Positions 1 through 11,491 of a stretch of 64,000 nt of DNA are shown in pieces. Location of the stretch: assembly GCF_003597395.2 (NCBI RefSeq), contig NC_133773.1, positions 124,811,858 to 124,875,857 on the forward strand. Reading direction: 5' to 3'. A program made the translations under genes and the position numbers. Source of the DNA: Chelonoidis abingdonii. Taxonomy: Eukaryota; Chordata; Testudines; Testudinidae. Every line of letters starts with the position of its first letter. Position 1 is the first letter of the stretch. The notes beneath the pieces were generated by a model. That model worked only from the letters and a program-made list of their open reading frames with translations. It ran no database searches and was not told the DNA's origin.

Positions 1-118
1 TAGCCTTCATAACCTCCTCAAGCAAGGAGTTTCACAAGTTGACTGTGCACTGCGTGAAGAACTTCCTTTTATTTGTTTTAAACCTGCTGCCTATTGAGTT
101 TGCAAGTAAGCAGTCCCC
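1..118 (-). repeat. CR1 LINE 3'-region fragment
   Basis: The complement matches the CR1 3' stretch also present at 46146-46300 and 57770-57850: the run about leftover amino-acid identity around a poly-purine segment followed by a segment about bands of 'ggaagta...cttcacac'. Here it reads in the opposite orientation. It is a short truncated piece cut by the window edge. Assignment rests on within-window similarity and knowledge of CR1 3' sequences. Confidence 0.7.
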
Positions 119-1138
119 ATTCATTTTCATCTAAATCACGCTCATGTCACTTCACATTTGCTCACCCTGTAATTCTTAATTTCGTCATAACATTACAAAA
201 CAAAATATTCATCTTGTTTTTCTCCTATAAGTTATCTATGATGGATGCTTTATCTATATGTAACTGTAGCTATAAGATGTCAGATACCTAACAATAGCTA
301 TCAAACTCATTTCACTTTATAAATTAAGTGAGATAACAAGCAACTAACACTTTGAAATCAAGGTATTGTCCATCTATTGAAGTCCTCACCGGCTTTGCAC
401 CGGGGAATTGGGTGGTGGCTGGCAGGGAGAATGAAAATGCAAGCCACTCCCAGCTCACAGAGAGAGAGCATTTTTGTGGCCCCTGCAAGGCTTATACTCT
501 GGTTCCTGGGCTGGTAAGCCACAATCCATGTAACCCATGTGCAAGTTTGTGATTATGGATCTACGTAATTGTAGTCCTAAATAGCTATGACCTGTCCTTC
601 CTGTCTTGCTACCTAGTCTCCCCTCTTCATTGACCTCCCTAGAGCAGGCAGAGAGGCCAACTCTCACACAAACTAGAGGTGCAGCAGTGACTACACACAC
701 ACACACACACACCAACACACACACATGCACAATCCCTGCTATGCAACTCCTTTCTCCTTAAAGAGTGGCAGCACATTATTTCAGCTACATGGGGAGCTTT
801 TCATGGCCCTTGCCATCCTGTGTGAATTTTGCCCCTTATATACTATTAAATGTTGAGTTTAGCTAGGAGGCTGTATTAGTGTAAATTCTTAATGCAATAA
901 TATCCTTTTAATTCAAATTTGGAAAGCAATGTAACCAACTCTATCCAGTGTGGGAGTCACTGCACATGTTGGACTTGTGGCACACCAATCCCTTTTTAGA
1001 TATTTAGTAGCATGCAATGTGTACCACAAACTCCAAGGCAAGTATAACCCACTGGGTTACTGAGGGTGTGTGTTGTATCCCCACTCTGTTCAATCCACTA
1101 AGGATATGAGTCTGTTACAGCTCTCAGATGGAGAGCCA
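119..1138. other. Unrecognised DNA with a CA microsatellite
   Basis: I see no gene. The only clear structure is the dinucleotide tract near 692-725. Short open frames here lack any recognisable domain. Confidence 0.5.
692..725. repeat. (CA)n microsatellite
   Basis: About 16 CA units interrupted once by an extra A near 713. It is a simple-sequence tract that produces the spurious VCVCV-type peptide on the minus strand. Confidence 0.95.
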
Positions 1139-1140
1139 GG

Positions 1141-1213
1141 CTCTTTAGCTCAAGCTGCAGAGGCTCATGCTTTTAGCTCTGGATAGTCCCTGGAGTTGAC
1201 CAAGATGGTGGCC
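1141..1213 (+). repeat. tRNA-like SINE head (degenerate)
   Basis: A box-A-like start (TTTAGCTCAAG) is followed about 40 bases later by a weak box-B-like TGGAGTTGACC and the phrase CAAGATGGTGGCC. A comparable head occurs at 58505-58575. Both resemble tRNA-derived SINE heads, but the internal promoter is decayed and I cannot name the family. Confidence 0.35.
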
Positions 1214-1439
1214 ATTGCACAAGCACTGTGGATGAATGAATTGATTAGAGCCTCCTGTCAGTGAAAAGCAGTTTATGGTGATTAGAAGAAACATTTCAGA
1301 TTGTAGCACTATTTATTTTAATCTCACAGAATTTGGCATTGACAGATTTGGAGTTCCCAGTATTCATATCTGGAAATCCTGATTCTCAATGGGTTTTAAA
1401 GAAAAAGACAAGTGGTCAAAGACTACATCATACTTACAA

Positions 1440-1659
1440 GTATCAGCAAGTATCAGAGGGATAGCCGTGTTAGTTTGGATCTGTAAAAGCAGCAAAGAGT
1501 CCTGTGGCACCTTATAGACTAACAAATGTTTTGGAGCATGAGCTTTCGTGAGTGAATACCCACTTCGTCGGATGCATCGGACAAAGTGGGTATTCACTCA
1601 ACAAAGCTCATGCTCCAAAACGTTTGTTAGTCTATAAGGTGCCACAGGACTCTTTGCTG
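1440..1659. mobile_element. Foldback (inverted-repeat) retroposon with 13-bp TSD
   Basis: Two arms of about 79 bp (1490-1568 and 1580-1659) are near-perfect reverse complements around a loop of about 12 bases, so the RNA or single strand would form a long hairpin. A perfect 13-bp direct repeat, ATCATACTTACAA, flanks the element at 1427-1439 and 1660-1672. A unique 50-base lead (1440-1489) precedes the first arm. A related arm fragment recurs at 50775-50835. The long TSD suggests insertion by target-primed reverse transcription rather than by a cut-and-paste transposase. It has no coding capacity. Confidence 0.85.
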
Positions 1660-1672
1660 ATCATACTTACAA

Positions 1673-2890
1673 TTTCTCTTACCACCTGTGGAAAGAGCAT
1701 TCCTTATTCAAAACTATTCATGAATTTCTTCAAATGACTAATTTCTTGGGCTGCTGCTAATTCCTAACCACTTTATTGTGAATATTTACATTTTGAAATT
1801 TAATATTGTTTGGTTGGTGTCTTGTTCTCTAATTAGAATGTTATGTAGCTGAGCCAGCGTACCATTGCAATATAATCAACATTCTTTTATAGGTGACTAT
1901 TGAGTTTAAAATTCACTGTTCACAAAAGTACATGCTAGTAATCCTAACTTGTAAATGTTGATAGGCGAAAGGATTACAAATTCAGCTGAATTAAAACTTG
2001 CTTTCAAATTCAAATTTCAAAATAGTTTACACTGTTTATCCATGTCAACAACTATCCGCTAGGACTGGCAGAAACTGAAACAACCTAGAAATCCTTTCAA
2101 TCTTAGCATGTAAGATTGTAGCTTTTCTTAATTTTGTATCTCAGTGAGTCTGGTGAGGACTAACCGGTTTAGTCACAACATGATATTATAGTTTGCATAT
2201 ACCTAAACTCTCAGTGACATTGATCTGCTAGAGGTCTTTATGAGAAGCTCTAAACAGACATCACACACCACAACGTAACCAGAACGCCTTATAGGAAAAT
2301 TTAAATATAAAGAAAAACCCTACCAATCAAGCTTTTTCATCTTCTCTCAATTTGCTGCCCCAAAGGAATGAGGCAACACATGGGCATTCAGTTCTCCTTT
2401 TGTGGTAATATGTGAATAGACCTTCTCTGTGACTCTCACTCTGTAAAATACAAAACAAAACCCCGAGGTTATTAATACAGACAGCTGTGTACAGTGCCCC
2501 ACTGATCTATCTGCCAGTGGCTTTAGTTTAAATTGGGAAGATTTTATTAGACCTAGACTGTATCAAATAAATAATGAACAATTTTTTTCATCCATTGTTT
2601 TTCATTTCTCTCTTTTTCATGTTTCATTGCTTTTCATGTTAACATTGGTACTAAAGCTAGTGTGATACCATTATAGTACAAAGCCTAGAAAAGATAATTA
2701 GCCCTAAATCTTCCACTACATAGAACAATCCTATACAAGGGGTCAGGAAAGTGTGGGTGTTTAAACTTGAGAAGCTTCTGTGCCAAATCATTCCTCTTGT
2801 TGAGTTTGGTCCCATACAAAGCTCACTGTCTCAATTGTGTGCAGTAAGACCCATCATGATGTAATGTGTTTATTGGGAAATCCTGCAGAA
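1673..2890. other. Unrecognised AT-rich DNA
   Basis: No gene, RNA or repeat with clear ends is visible. Base composition is AT-rich and the reading frames are short. Confidence 0.5.
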
Positions 2891-2894
2891 CTCA

Positions 2895-3290
2895 GGACAC
2901 CAGTGTGACGTGGTCCTTTGGGATGCAACCTGGATTGGGGGAATGGCTGAAGCCCTCCCAAACCCACCAACCTGGGCTTGCCTTCTGAACACTGTGATTC
3001 TCCTTGCATACAATGCCATTTCTAAGAAGCTCCAGGATAGTGGATTGTTTTCCCTAGAGGGTCAATTAATGCTGCCTGGCCTCTCCTTTGTTGCAACGAA
3101 AGGCTCACAACATATTATCAGTAACACATATAGGCAATACTTCATAGCTTCATACAGTGATTAGTAAACATTACAATCCAACTGTTATTAATATTCAACA
3201 GATCAAGACTTTTAAAATAATACCTCACAAAGGCATATTTTGAACAAAATAAATCATAATATGGAACATGGGGGTCCAGGGTGGCTACTG
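2895..3290 (-). mobile_element. Possible ERV LTR fragment (minus)
   Basis: On the minus strand the stretch from about 3290 downward contains CCCCCATG, a run of AT-rich U3-like sequence and a GAAGTATTG phrase that I associate with reptilian LTRs. I find no TG...CA ends or target duplication, so the call is tentative. The 84-codon open frame inside (2910-3164) has no recognisable domain. Confidence 0.3.
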
Positions 3291-3957
3291 TTGAAATACA
3301 GAGTGGTCACCAAACCAGCAAAGGGAGATCATTTATCGCAGATTTAGTGCCATCGTATTAGTCCAGGCCCGTTCCTCCTGTCAATAGTCATAAACGGCTG
3401 CCTTTGGAGCCATGCTTTGATGGTTTTTCCTGCCAACCACATGTGAAGACTCTTTTGGTGAATTTCTGACTGTCAGAATATCATTGGTGACAGGTAATTT
3501 TATTATAACAAAGAAAAAGAGAGAGGGAGCATACAACAGCAGTCATGAGTGCTGGGAAAGACTCAGGTCTCACTAACTTCCCATGTGAATATGTCGCCTG
3601 ATGACTAAGCCTGTTAAGTCATTGATTGCCCTAAAACAGACACAGTGTGTCGAGATAACTTTGTGCCATATGACTAACCAATCCTTTTCTGAATCTGATG
3701 TAAAAGGAACTGCTCATCACTATCATTGGCCATAAGAAGGTTGTGAGACTTGTAGTGAATTTCTGATTTACTTGGTAGCCAGTTCTGTAATAAGGCAGAC
3801 AAATTAAATTCTCTGCTTCTGGACTGTAATCATGTCCAATGGAGGAGATCTGTCCAAGTCTACAATGCGGGACTGAATTTTGACATGTTGAGAACCACAA
3901 CTCCATGACTTCAATGGAAGTTGTGAATCCTAGTGCTGGCAGACTAAAGTGAAATTA
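3291..3957. other. Unrecognised DNA
   Basis: No gene or repeat recognised. An open frame on the minus strand (3631-3906, 91 codons) shows no domain, and nothing else supports it. Confidence 0.45.
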
Positions 3958-3962
3958 GGAAT

Positions 3963-4816
3963 TGTCATAAACAGATAGCTAAGGTTAATGTCTCTTTCAA
4001 CCTGTAAAGGGTTACAAACAGGGAAACAACACCTGACCAGAGGACCAATCAGGAAACAAGATACTTTCAACTCTCAAAGGAGGGAAAGCCTTTTGTTTGT
4101 GGTTTTGGGTTTGGCTTTGTTGTCTCGGGTCCTGGACAGAATAGAAATGAAATCAGTCTCTGCCAATCTCCCTGGTACAGTCTCTTATCTATTCAGAATA
4201 GTGAGTAAGTAAAAGACGATTTTAGGCTTTTTGTTTTTTTAACACTATTTGCAAGTGTGGATCTGGCTCGTTAACTTTTATATGTGTAGTTGCTGGAATT
4301 ATTTTGATTTGTATTGGTACTGGAGGAAGGGTTTCTTCTTTGTCTGTAAACTATAGGACCCTGTAATATTTTACATCTTGAAGTTACAGAGATAATTCTT
4401 TACTTTTACCTTCTCTTTCATTAAAAAGATTTTTTTTAGAGAACCTGATTGATCTTTCCTTGTTTCCTGTTTTATCCCAGGAGAGTGGGTGTAAACACCA
4501 GACTAGTGGGGAGGATGGAAGGGGGAGAGAGAGGCTAATTTCTCTCTGTGCCAGGAATACTGTCTCTCTCAGGGAAAGTCTGGGGGAAGGGGGGGAAGGG
4601 GGAATGGTTTATTTCTCCTTGTTTTAAAATCCAAGGGATTTGGGTTCTTGGGGGTCCCCCAGGGAAGGTTGGGGAGGTCAGAAGTCCCCCAAAACACTAT
4701 ATTTTTGGGTGGTGGCAGGCTATCAGATCTAAGCTGGTAATTAAGCTTAGAGGTTTCATGCAGGTACCCAAATTTTGGACGCTAAGGTTCAGATTTGGGA
4801 AATATAACTTATGACA
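3963..4816 (+). mobile_element. Solo LTR (endogenous retrovirus), 854 bp
   Basis: The element begins TGTCATAA and ends ACTTATGACA, giving the TG...CA termini and short inverted ends of an LTR. The 5-bp duplication GGAAT flanks it exactly (3958-3962 and 4817-4821). No internal retroviral genes or second LTR are present, so it is a solo LTR left by recombination between two LTRs. The same family occurs in minus orientation at 26978-28156 and 40644-41450. Shared landmarks include the ACCTGACCAGAGGACCAATC region near 4030 and CCCTGTAATATTT near 4360. The orientation is set by comparison with those copies. Confidence 0.93.
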
Positions 4817-4822
4817 GGAATG

Positions 4823-4990
4823 ATCAGCAGTCCCAGAGGGGCTGCAACTGCTTTGGAGGACAAGATTAAAATTCAAAATGATCTCAACAAACTGGAGAAA
4901 TGGTCTGAAGTAAATAGGAGGAAATTCAATAAGGAAAAATGCAAAGTGCTCCATTTAGGAAGGAACAATCAGTTGCACACATACAAAATG
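4823..4990 (+). pseudogene. CR1 LINE reverse-transcriptase fragment
   Basis: Translation gives NDLNKLEKWSEV...KFNKEKCKVLHLGRNN, the CR1 RT segment just downstream of the catalytic FADD box. The piece begins right after the solo LTR's target duplication and stops before the hAT element at 5027. It lies in opposite orientation to the CR1 fragment at 5936-7110. Confidence 0.85.
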
Positions 4991-5026
4991 GCCCTACTAT
5001 GAGGGGCCTTGTGTTATTCCCTATGG

Positions 5027-5935
5027 CAGGGGTGGGCAAATGTGTTGGCCCAACGGCCACATCTGGGTATAGAAATAGTATGGTGGGCCATGAATGCTCA
5101 TGAAATTGGGGTTGGGGTGTGGGACAGGGTGAGGGCTCTGGCTGGGGGTGTGAGCTCTGGGATGAGGCCAGAAATGAGGAAGTCAGAGTGCAGGAGGGGG
5201 CTCTGGGCTGGGGTAGGGGGGATGAGATGAGGGGGGTGAGGGCTCCGGCTGGGGGTGCGGACTCCGGGGTAAGGCTGGGGATGAGGGATTTGAGGTGTAG
5301 GAGGGTACTCTGGGCTGGAACTGAGGGGTTTCGAGGGGGATCAGGGCTGGGGCTGGGGCAGGGGCACAGGGGTGTGAGGGTTCTGACTAGGGGTGCAGTC
5401 TATGATATGGGGCTGAGGTTGAGAGGTTTGGGGTGCAGGAGAGTGCTCTGGGCTGAGACCAAGGGGTTCAGAGGGGGATCAGGACTAGGGCAGGGAGTTG
5501 GGGTGTGGGGAGTGGCTCAGGGGTGCAGGCTCCAGGGGGCGCTTACCTCAAGCAGCTTCTGGAAGCAGTGGCATGTCCCCCCTTCGGCTCTTACACGGAG
5601 GTGCAGCCAGGCGGCTCTGCTGCATGCTACTCCAACTGCAGGTGCTGCCTCTGCAGCTCCCATTGGCTCTGGTTCCCAGCCAATGAGAGCTTCTGGGACG
5701 GTGCTTGGGGTGGGGACACTCTGCAGAGTGGAGCCCCATGGCTGCCCTTAAGCATAGGAGCTGGAGTGAGAGTAATGTCGCTGCTTTCTGGAGCCACGTG
5801 GAGCAGTCCCTAACCCTGCTACCTGGCTGGAGCGCCAGAGCAGGGCAAGCCCCATACCTCACTCCCCAGTGGAGCTCAAGGGCTGGATTAAAATGGCTAG
5901 CATCCATCCTGTGGGCCACAGTTTGCCCACCCCGG
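5027..5935. mobile_element. hAT-type non-autonomous element (GC-rich), about 909 bp
   Basis: Terminal inverted repeats CAGGGGTGGGCAAA (5027-5040) and TTTGCCCACCCCGG (5922-5935) match in 13 of 14 positions. The interior is a degenerate GGGGCTCTGGGCTGGGG-type G-rich array (about 5100-5520). The long open frames here, including 5119-5751, come from this array and are not genes. CAGGG ends and internal composition fit the hAT superfamily. An 8-bp duplication is not evident (CCCTATGG against CCTAGTTC), perhaps because of decay or rearrangement at one end. Confidence 0.85.
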
Positions 5936-7110
5936 CCTAGTTCCATCCTCTTTGCCACCTCCATTCAGGTAGTTGATGGCTGCTATCAGATCCCTCCTCA
6001 CTCTTCTCTTCTGCAGACTAAATAAGCCCAGTTCCCTCAGCCTCTCCTCACAAATTATGTGCCCCAGCCCGCTAATCATTTTTGTTGGTCTTCACTAGAC
6101 TATCTCTCCAACTTGTCTACATCCTTTCTGTAGTGGGAAGCCCAAAACTGGATGCAATACTCCAGACATGGCCTCACTAGTGCCGAATAGAGGGGGATAA
6201 TCACTTCCCACATCTGCTGGCTTACTAATGCAGCCCAATATGCCATTAGCCTTCTTGGCAAAAAGGATACATTATTGACTTATATCTAGCTTCTCATCCA
6301 CTTTAATCCCCAGGTCCTTTTCTGCAGAACTGCTGCTTAGCCAGTCAGTTCTCAGCCTGTAGCTGTGAATGGGAACTCTGCACTTGAACTTGCTGAACCA
6401 TGTCAGATTTCTTTAGGCTCAATCCTCCAATTTGTCTAAGTCACTTTGGACCCTATCCCTACCCTCTAGCATATCTACCTCTCCTCCCAGCTTAGTGTCA
6501 TCCGCGAACTTGCTGAGAGTGCAATCCATCCCATCGTCCAGATCATTAATGAAGATGTTGAACAACTGCACCGCAGATCAACCCCTGGGGCACTCCACTT
6601 GATACCGGATGCCAACTAAACATCAAGCCATTGATCACTACCTGTTGAACCCGATGATCTAGCCAGCTTTCTACCACCTTATAGTCCATTCATCCAATCT
6701 ATGCTTTTTTTTAACTTACTAGAAGACATGTCAAAAGTTTTGCTAAAGTCAGATATATCATGTCCACCACTTACCTCAACCCACAGAGCCAGTTATATCA
6801 TAGAAGGTAATTAGGTTGGTCAGGCATGATTAGCCCTTATGAATCCATGTTGACTGTTCTGATCACCTTCTCCTCCAATGCTTCAAAATGGGTTCCTTGA
6901 GGACCTGTTCCATGATTTTTCAAGGGACTGAGGTGAGGCTGACTAGTCCGTAGTTCCCCAAATTCTCCTTCTCTCCCTTTTTAAAAGATGGGCACTATAT
7001 TTGCCTTTTTCAGTCATCCAGGAACCTCCCCTGATTGCCACAATTTTCAAAGATAATGGACAATGGGCTCTGCAATCACATCAGCCAACTCAAACACCCT
7101 CAGACGTTAT
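5936..7110 (-). pseudogene. CR1 LINE ORF2 (reverse transcriptase) remnant
   Basis: Read on the minus strand from about 7110 down, the translation passes through CR1 RT landmarks in order. These are an IFKKGEKENLGNY-like motif near 6950, a GFIRANHA-like stretch near 6830, [21 protein letters not shown] near 6500-6560, [14 protein letters not shown] near 6290, and [15 protein letters not shown] near 6000-6060. Numerous stops and frameshifts make it dead. The end nearest 5936 stops inside the coding region, directly against the hAT terminus, which is unusual because CR1 copies are normally truncated at the 5' side. Confidence 0.9.
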
Positions 7111-7179
7111 TAGATAGAAGGTAAAAGGCATCTATCTCCCTGTCCGGCCATTTCAGTAATTGTACACCTGGGCGAGCAT

Positions 7180-7700
7180 ACTCAACTTGGGGCTATCTTG
7201 TGAATTAAGTCTAGGCTCTAGAATGCATGTTTTTTGTTTTTATTGTAACCATTTGTTGCAGTGCTTCTACTTGCCAACTATTAAAATCTCAGTGCTATTG
7301 TTAAGTAAACATACTTAATTTCACTATAAACATATCTAAGTGCTGTGGTTTCTAGGCAGAGTGGTTACAGGAAGTGGAACTGGTAAGCTGTTGCTTTGGA
7401 AGCAGAGAATCTGTGAATACTGGTGTCCAGTAGATCAGGGTTGGGCACTCCCAGGTTGACGCTCAGAGTGCTTCATCTTTGGAGTGTGTTCCAGTTGCTA
7501 ACCTGTAGAGTGGCAACAGGGCTTGTGAGGCCTAGAGAGGAGAGATTGTGTTCCTATGGCCAGTGAAGTAGGGAGCTGACCCATGACAGCCGAGACAAGG
7601 CTTCCTCACAATAAGCCAGGTGGTAGCGAGGTCGACGAGCCTCACCGCCTCGAGAAGCATTACAGTTCTATGAGGTTATCGAGACCTTCCCTCTAGTTGG
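7180..7700 (+). mobile_element. Possible ERV LTR R-U5 and leader fragment
   Basis: Sequence such as AATGCATGTTTTTTG, a block around GTAAACATACTTAATTTCACTATAAAC, and CTAAGTGCTGTGG is reminiscent of reptilian ERV R-U5 regions. It is followed by a CpG-richer stretch (7540-7690) that could be leader sequence. No LTR ends, primer-binding site or target duplication were found. Confidence 0.3.
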
Positions 7701-8777
7701 TCCTCTTGGTCACTGCATCCTGTATAATGAAGTGCTGCATTTGTTCCTAAGACTCCCACGTACCGGAAACTTGTTTAAAAAAATACCAACCCACCTTCCC
7801 AAATGGCTACATGATATCATCAAAGGTGAGCAATCATCTAGACTATAAAGAGCTGAGCAAAACATGGAGCGTTCTCTCCCTCTGCACTCATTCCCACCCA
7901 CATCACTGTGCATCAAGCTAACTGCAGCTCTGCATAACATGACCTTGTAAACTCCACTGTAACCATACCATCAGTCTCTCATGCTGAAATTTGAATGTCA
8001 TGCAATTTTGCCCATTGATCATAACTCCATTAACTGTGCATGTCACTAAATGGCCTGCATTAAACAGCTTCTGTTATCCGTGTGAATTAAGTATTATAAA
8101 TGCACCGATACTCCCACAAGAAAAGATCAGAGACGTTGCCCTAGCAACAAGAACATAACTTTTTTTACTTTCATTACTCTAACTTGGTTTCTATTAAATG
8201 TTAAACATTTATAGATCCTCCACCAAATTAAAAAATTTGTATTTTAAATAAACAATCAATAAGAGTTTGAGTGGATTAAGGTATTGTAAACAGGCTTGCA
8301 GACCCTTTCACCTCTGTCCCCGTATCAAAAATCTGCCTGGTTGGCATTACCAAGAGTTGTTTTCAGGTGATTAGTCTCGGTGGCTCATGGGTTTTAGCCT
8401 AATTCCTACTAGACTCTGGTTTAAACATAACAGTTCTAAAACAAAATACCGTACAGTTGGTCTAGGGTTCTCGGTAACTGAAAAATGCTGAATGGCTTTA
8501 AAAATCTGTCTTTGTGCCTCCTGATGTGGGGGCTCTGGGAACTCATTCAAACCTTTTTGCATATCTTAGCTCAAACTCAGGGTGATCTGTTGATTGCTGG
8601 GTATGCTTCACTCAGATCCCTTTTCCTATCTCTGGCAGATACACATTCCAAAGTTAAAGTTTCACTAGCTTAACTGAAGATACTTACTTTCCTTATAAAG
8701 CATTTTGAGATCTTTAGTTGAAAATATGCTTTACATAACAGAGATATATGAAAGCTCAGTGAAATTAAGTAAAAATA
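7701..8777. other. Unrecognised DNA
   Basis: No gene, RNA or bounded repeat could be recognised. Open frames are under 80 codons and featureless. Confidence 0.45.
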
Positions 8778-8785
8778 TTTTAGGC

Positions 8786-9099
8786 CAGAGTAGGCAACCC
8801 ATGGCAATGATGTGCCAAAGGTGGCAACGCACACCTGATTTTCAGTGGCGCCTCATACTGCCTGGGTCCTGGCCACTGGTCTGGGGGGCTCTGCATTTTT
8901 AATCTAATTTTTAAATGAACTTCTAACATTTTAAAAACCTTATTTACTTTACATACAACAATAGTTTAGTTATATATTATAGACTTATAGAAAGAGACCT
9001 TCTAAAAATGTTAAAATGTATTTCTGGCACGGGAAACCTTAAATTAGAGTGAATAAATGAAGACTTGGCACACCACTTCTGAAAGGTTGCTGACCCCTG
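8786..9099. mobile_element. hAT MITE, 314 bp, with perfect 8-bp TSD
   Basis: Terminal inverted repeats are CAGAGTAGGCAACC at the left and GGTTGCTGACCCCTG at the right. The perfect 8-bp duplication TTTTAGGC lies at 8778-8785 and 9100-9107. The interior is AT-rich and non-coding. The 8-bp TSD with CAG...CTG ends is diagnostic for hAT. Confidence 0.95.
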
Positions 9100-9107
9100 T
9101 TTTAGGC

Positions 9108-9519
9108 TGAACACTGCCACAGGTATTGTGGATATATGATGACTAGTAGAGATGAGGTTTTGATGTAATAGTTTCAGTAAAAACAGCAGGTGATTTGGAG
9201 AAAGTGAATAAGTCCTGCAATGGATGGTGAATATATGGATGTTCAGATGTCCATTCTGTAGTGTCTCTAGCTACCTTACTGAATTAGTGTTTGGATCTTT
9301 ACTAAATTTAATAAAATATACATAAATATAGAAGAGTTCCTATAGTGTGAACATGCAACTGTGCACATCAGGGTTCCCAACTATGTAATTTAATATTGGA
9401 ACAAGAATCTGTCTATCCTCAGAGTGATAACAGAATTAAGTCATCAATATAATTACATAATCTTTAGATCATGCTATAGTATAGTTGGAATTATGTTTTC
9501 CAGTGTGCATTACTTTGAA
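9108..9519. other. Unrecognised AT-rich DNA
   Basis: Nothing recognisable between the MITE and the CR1 copy. Confidence 0.45.
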
Positions 9520-10470
9520 TTTAATCTATTTTGTTGCCTAGTCTCTCAGTTTTGAGATCCCTTTAACTCTTGGCAGTCAGTTTTGGACTTAACTATCTTG
9601 AGTAACTGTGTATTGTCTGCAAACTTTGCTACCTCATTGTTTACCCCATTTTCCACATCATTTATAAATGTTTAACAGCATGGATCCCAATGCAGATTCT
9701 TGGGAGACCCCTATATTTACCACTCTCCACTATGGAAAAATGAACATTTACTCCTTTATTTCCTATCACTTAAACAGTTACTGATCAGTGAGGACCTGCC
9801 CTCTTTTCCCATGATGCCTATTTTGCTTAAGAGCCTTTGGTGAAGGACCTTGCCAAAGGCTTTCTGAGAGTCCAAGTACATCATATCCATTGGATCACCC
9901 TTTTCCATGTTTGTTAAATTCTAATAGATTTTAAAGGGCAAATCACATCTCATCAAAAGCTGTGTTGATTCTTCCACAACATATTCTGTTCATCTATTTG
10001 TCTTATCGTTCTGTTCTCTCCTACATAGTGAGACAGTTTGCCTGGTGCTGAAGTTAGGCTTACTGGCCTGTAATTGCCAGAATTGCCTCTGGAGCCTTTC
10101 AAATGTGGGCATCACATTAGCTATCTGCCAGTCATTTAGTACAACAGTTGATTTAAGTGATGAGTTACATACTACAGTTGGTAGTTCTGCAGCTTCATAT
10201 TTGAGTTTCTTCAGAACTCTTGGGTGATTAACATCTGGTCCTGTTGAGTTACTGTTCAGTTTGTAACTTGAAAATGTTTCAGGTGTGAGAGTACTTCTCA
10301 CATCCTCTGCAGTGAAGACCAATGCAAAGAATTCATTTAGTGTCTCTGCAATGGCTTGTCATCTTTGGGAACTCCTTTAGCACCTTGATTGTCCAGTGAC
10401 CAGCTGATTGTTTGGCAGGCTTCCTGCTTCTGGTGCTCTTTAAAGAAAATTGTTTTTATTTAGCAATCTA
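9520..10470 (-). pseudogene. CR1 LINE ORF2 remnant (RT N-terminal part)
   Basis: The minus-strand frame 10322-9990 translates to a recognisable CR1 stretch: STGPDVNHPRVLKKLKYE, then NDWQIANVMPTFE and QTVSLCR. These correspond to the conserved GPDGIHPRVLKEL, DWxxANVxPIFKKG and NYRPVSLT blocks of CR1 reverse transcriptase. The rest, down to about 9520, continues through the RT fingers and palm region with stops and frameshifts. The 5' side ends near 10470, in keeping with 5' truncation. The copy is non-functional. Confidence 0.9.
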
Positions 10471-11424
10471 TTTAGCTGTTTGCATCTCCCAAGTTATTTA
10501 GCTTATGTTTAACTATTATACAGTTGAACGAGCTTGTTTAGATGGGAACTTGAACCATTTTTGAGATACAAACTATTAAGAAAAGGGTCTGCATTTTCAT
10601 TTTATGTTCAGTTACAAAGCAAGTATGTAGCATGAGGCAAAATCCAATATATCCATTCACTGCTTCAAACCTGTTTAGTTTGAGCTGCAAATTAAATTTA
10701 ATTCAGTCTGCTACAAGTTTCCATGAAAGTCCTTTTCAGAGCTAACAATCTCAGTCATTTTCAGTCTAGTTATATAAATCCAAAATGATCTCAGAATGAA
10801 AGGGATCAGATATAGATGATAGCATTTTTCATCCAAAAAAGGAAATGAAGTTTAGCAGTTACTTCCCCATTGCACCACCATTAAGTTACTAGAGTAAAAT
10901 AGATTCTGACAATTATAGCAATTTTTTTGTAAAAAGGTATTAAAATACTGACCTGTAAGAATTAATAACTTGAATCAGATTCTTTTGCCCATAAAATGGT
11001 AGCTCAGAGGAAGTGAGAGGTATGGTCTAGCCCCTCCCACCTGAGCATTGATGACAACTCACTAGCAGGCTAGAGGTAGGCTGTAACTTAAAGGAGTTCC
11101 CCTGGTGTGGGCTTAGATGCGAAAAGCACATGTAAGTTCATCAGCTGTTGCAAGAAGTGTGAATAGCAGGAGTAGTGATGGGGCTGTAGCTTTACACATC
11201 CTCCCAATTTGGGCAGCTTTCCATTCCCCCTTTCTCTGTAATGTCCTTCCCACTGGTTTTATTTGTGGAACCGTACAATTCTCACACAGTGGCCACTTAG
11301 AAATCTTTTCCTTTCCTTTTTTTAAACATTGGGAGCATTAGGACTGTTTGGGTATTTGTGTGTTTTCCCATTTGGAGCTGTTTGGAAGGTTAGATGAAAG
11401 AAGAATGTTTTTCACAAGAAAGTT
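10471..11424. other. Unrecognised DNA
   Basis: No gene or bounded repeat is visible. It leads into the tRNA cluster and becomes less AT-rich after about 11000. Confidence 0.45.
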
Positions 11425-11491
11425 GGCTTGAAGCTCAGCTGGTCAGTGTGGCACTAAGGGATCCAAGGAACCCCTGGGTGGCTATGGGCCT
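11425..11491 (+). pseudogene. Possible tRNA-Ile relic
   Basis: AAGCTCAGCTGGTCAG resembles a D-arm/box A. GCACTAAGG and ATCCAAGG resemble a decayed isoleucine anticodon arm, and the 3' side ends TATGGGCC against a 5' GGC. No clean cloverleaf can be drawn. It is suggested mainly by the tRNA-Ile and tRNA-Ala copies nearby. Confidence 0.35.

Noticed and set aside
455..730. Minus-strand frame with a hydrophobic VCVCV stretch resembling a membrane segment
   Set aside because: The stretch is the translation of the (CA)n microsatellite.
5119..5751. 210-codon open frame, the longest in the window
   Set aside because: It lies in the G-rich degenerate repeat array of the hAT element at 5027-5935. The sequence is low complexity, overlapped by other frames and without a domain.
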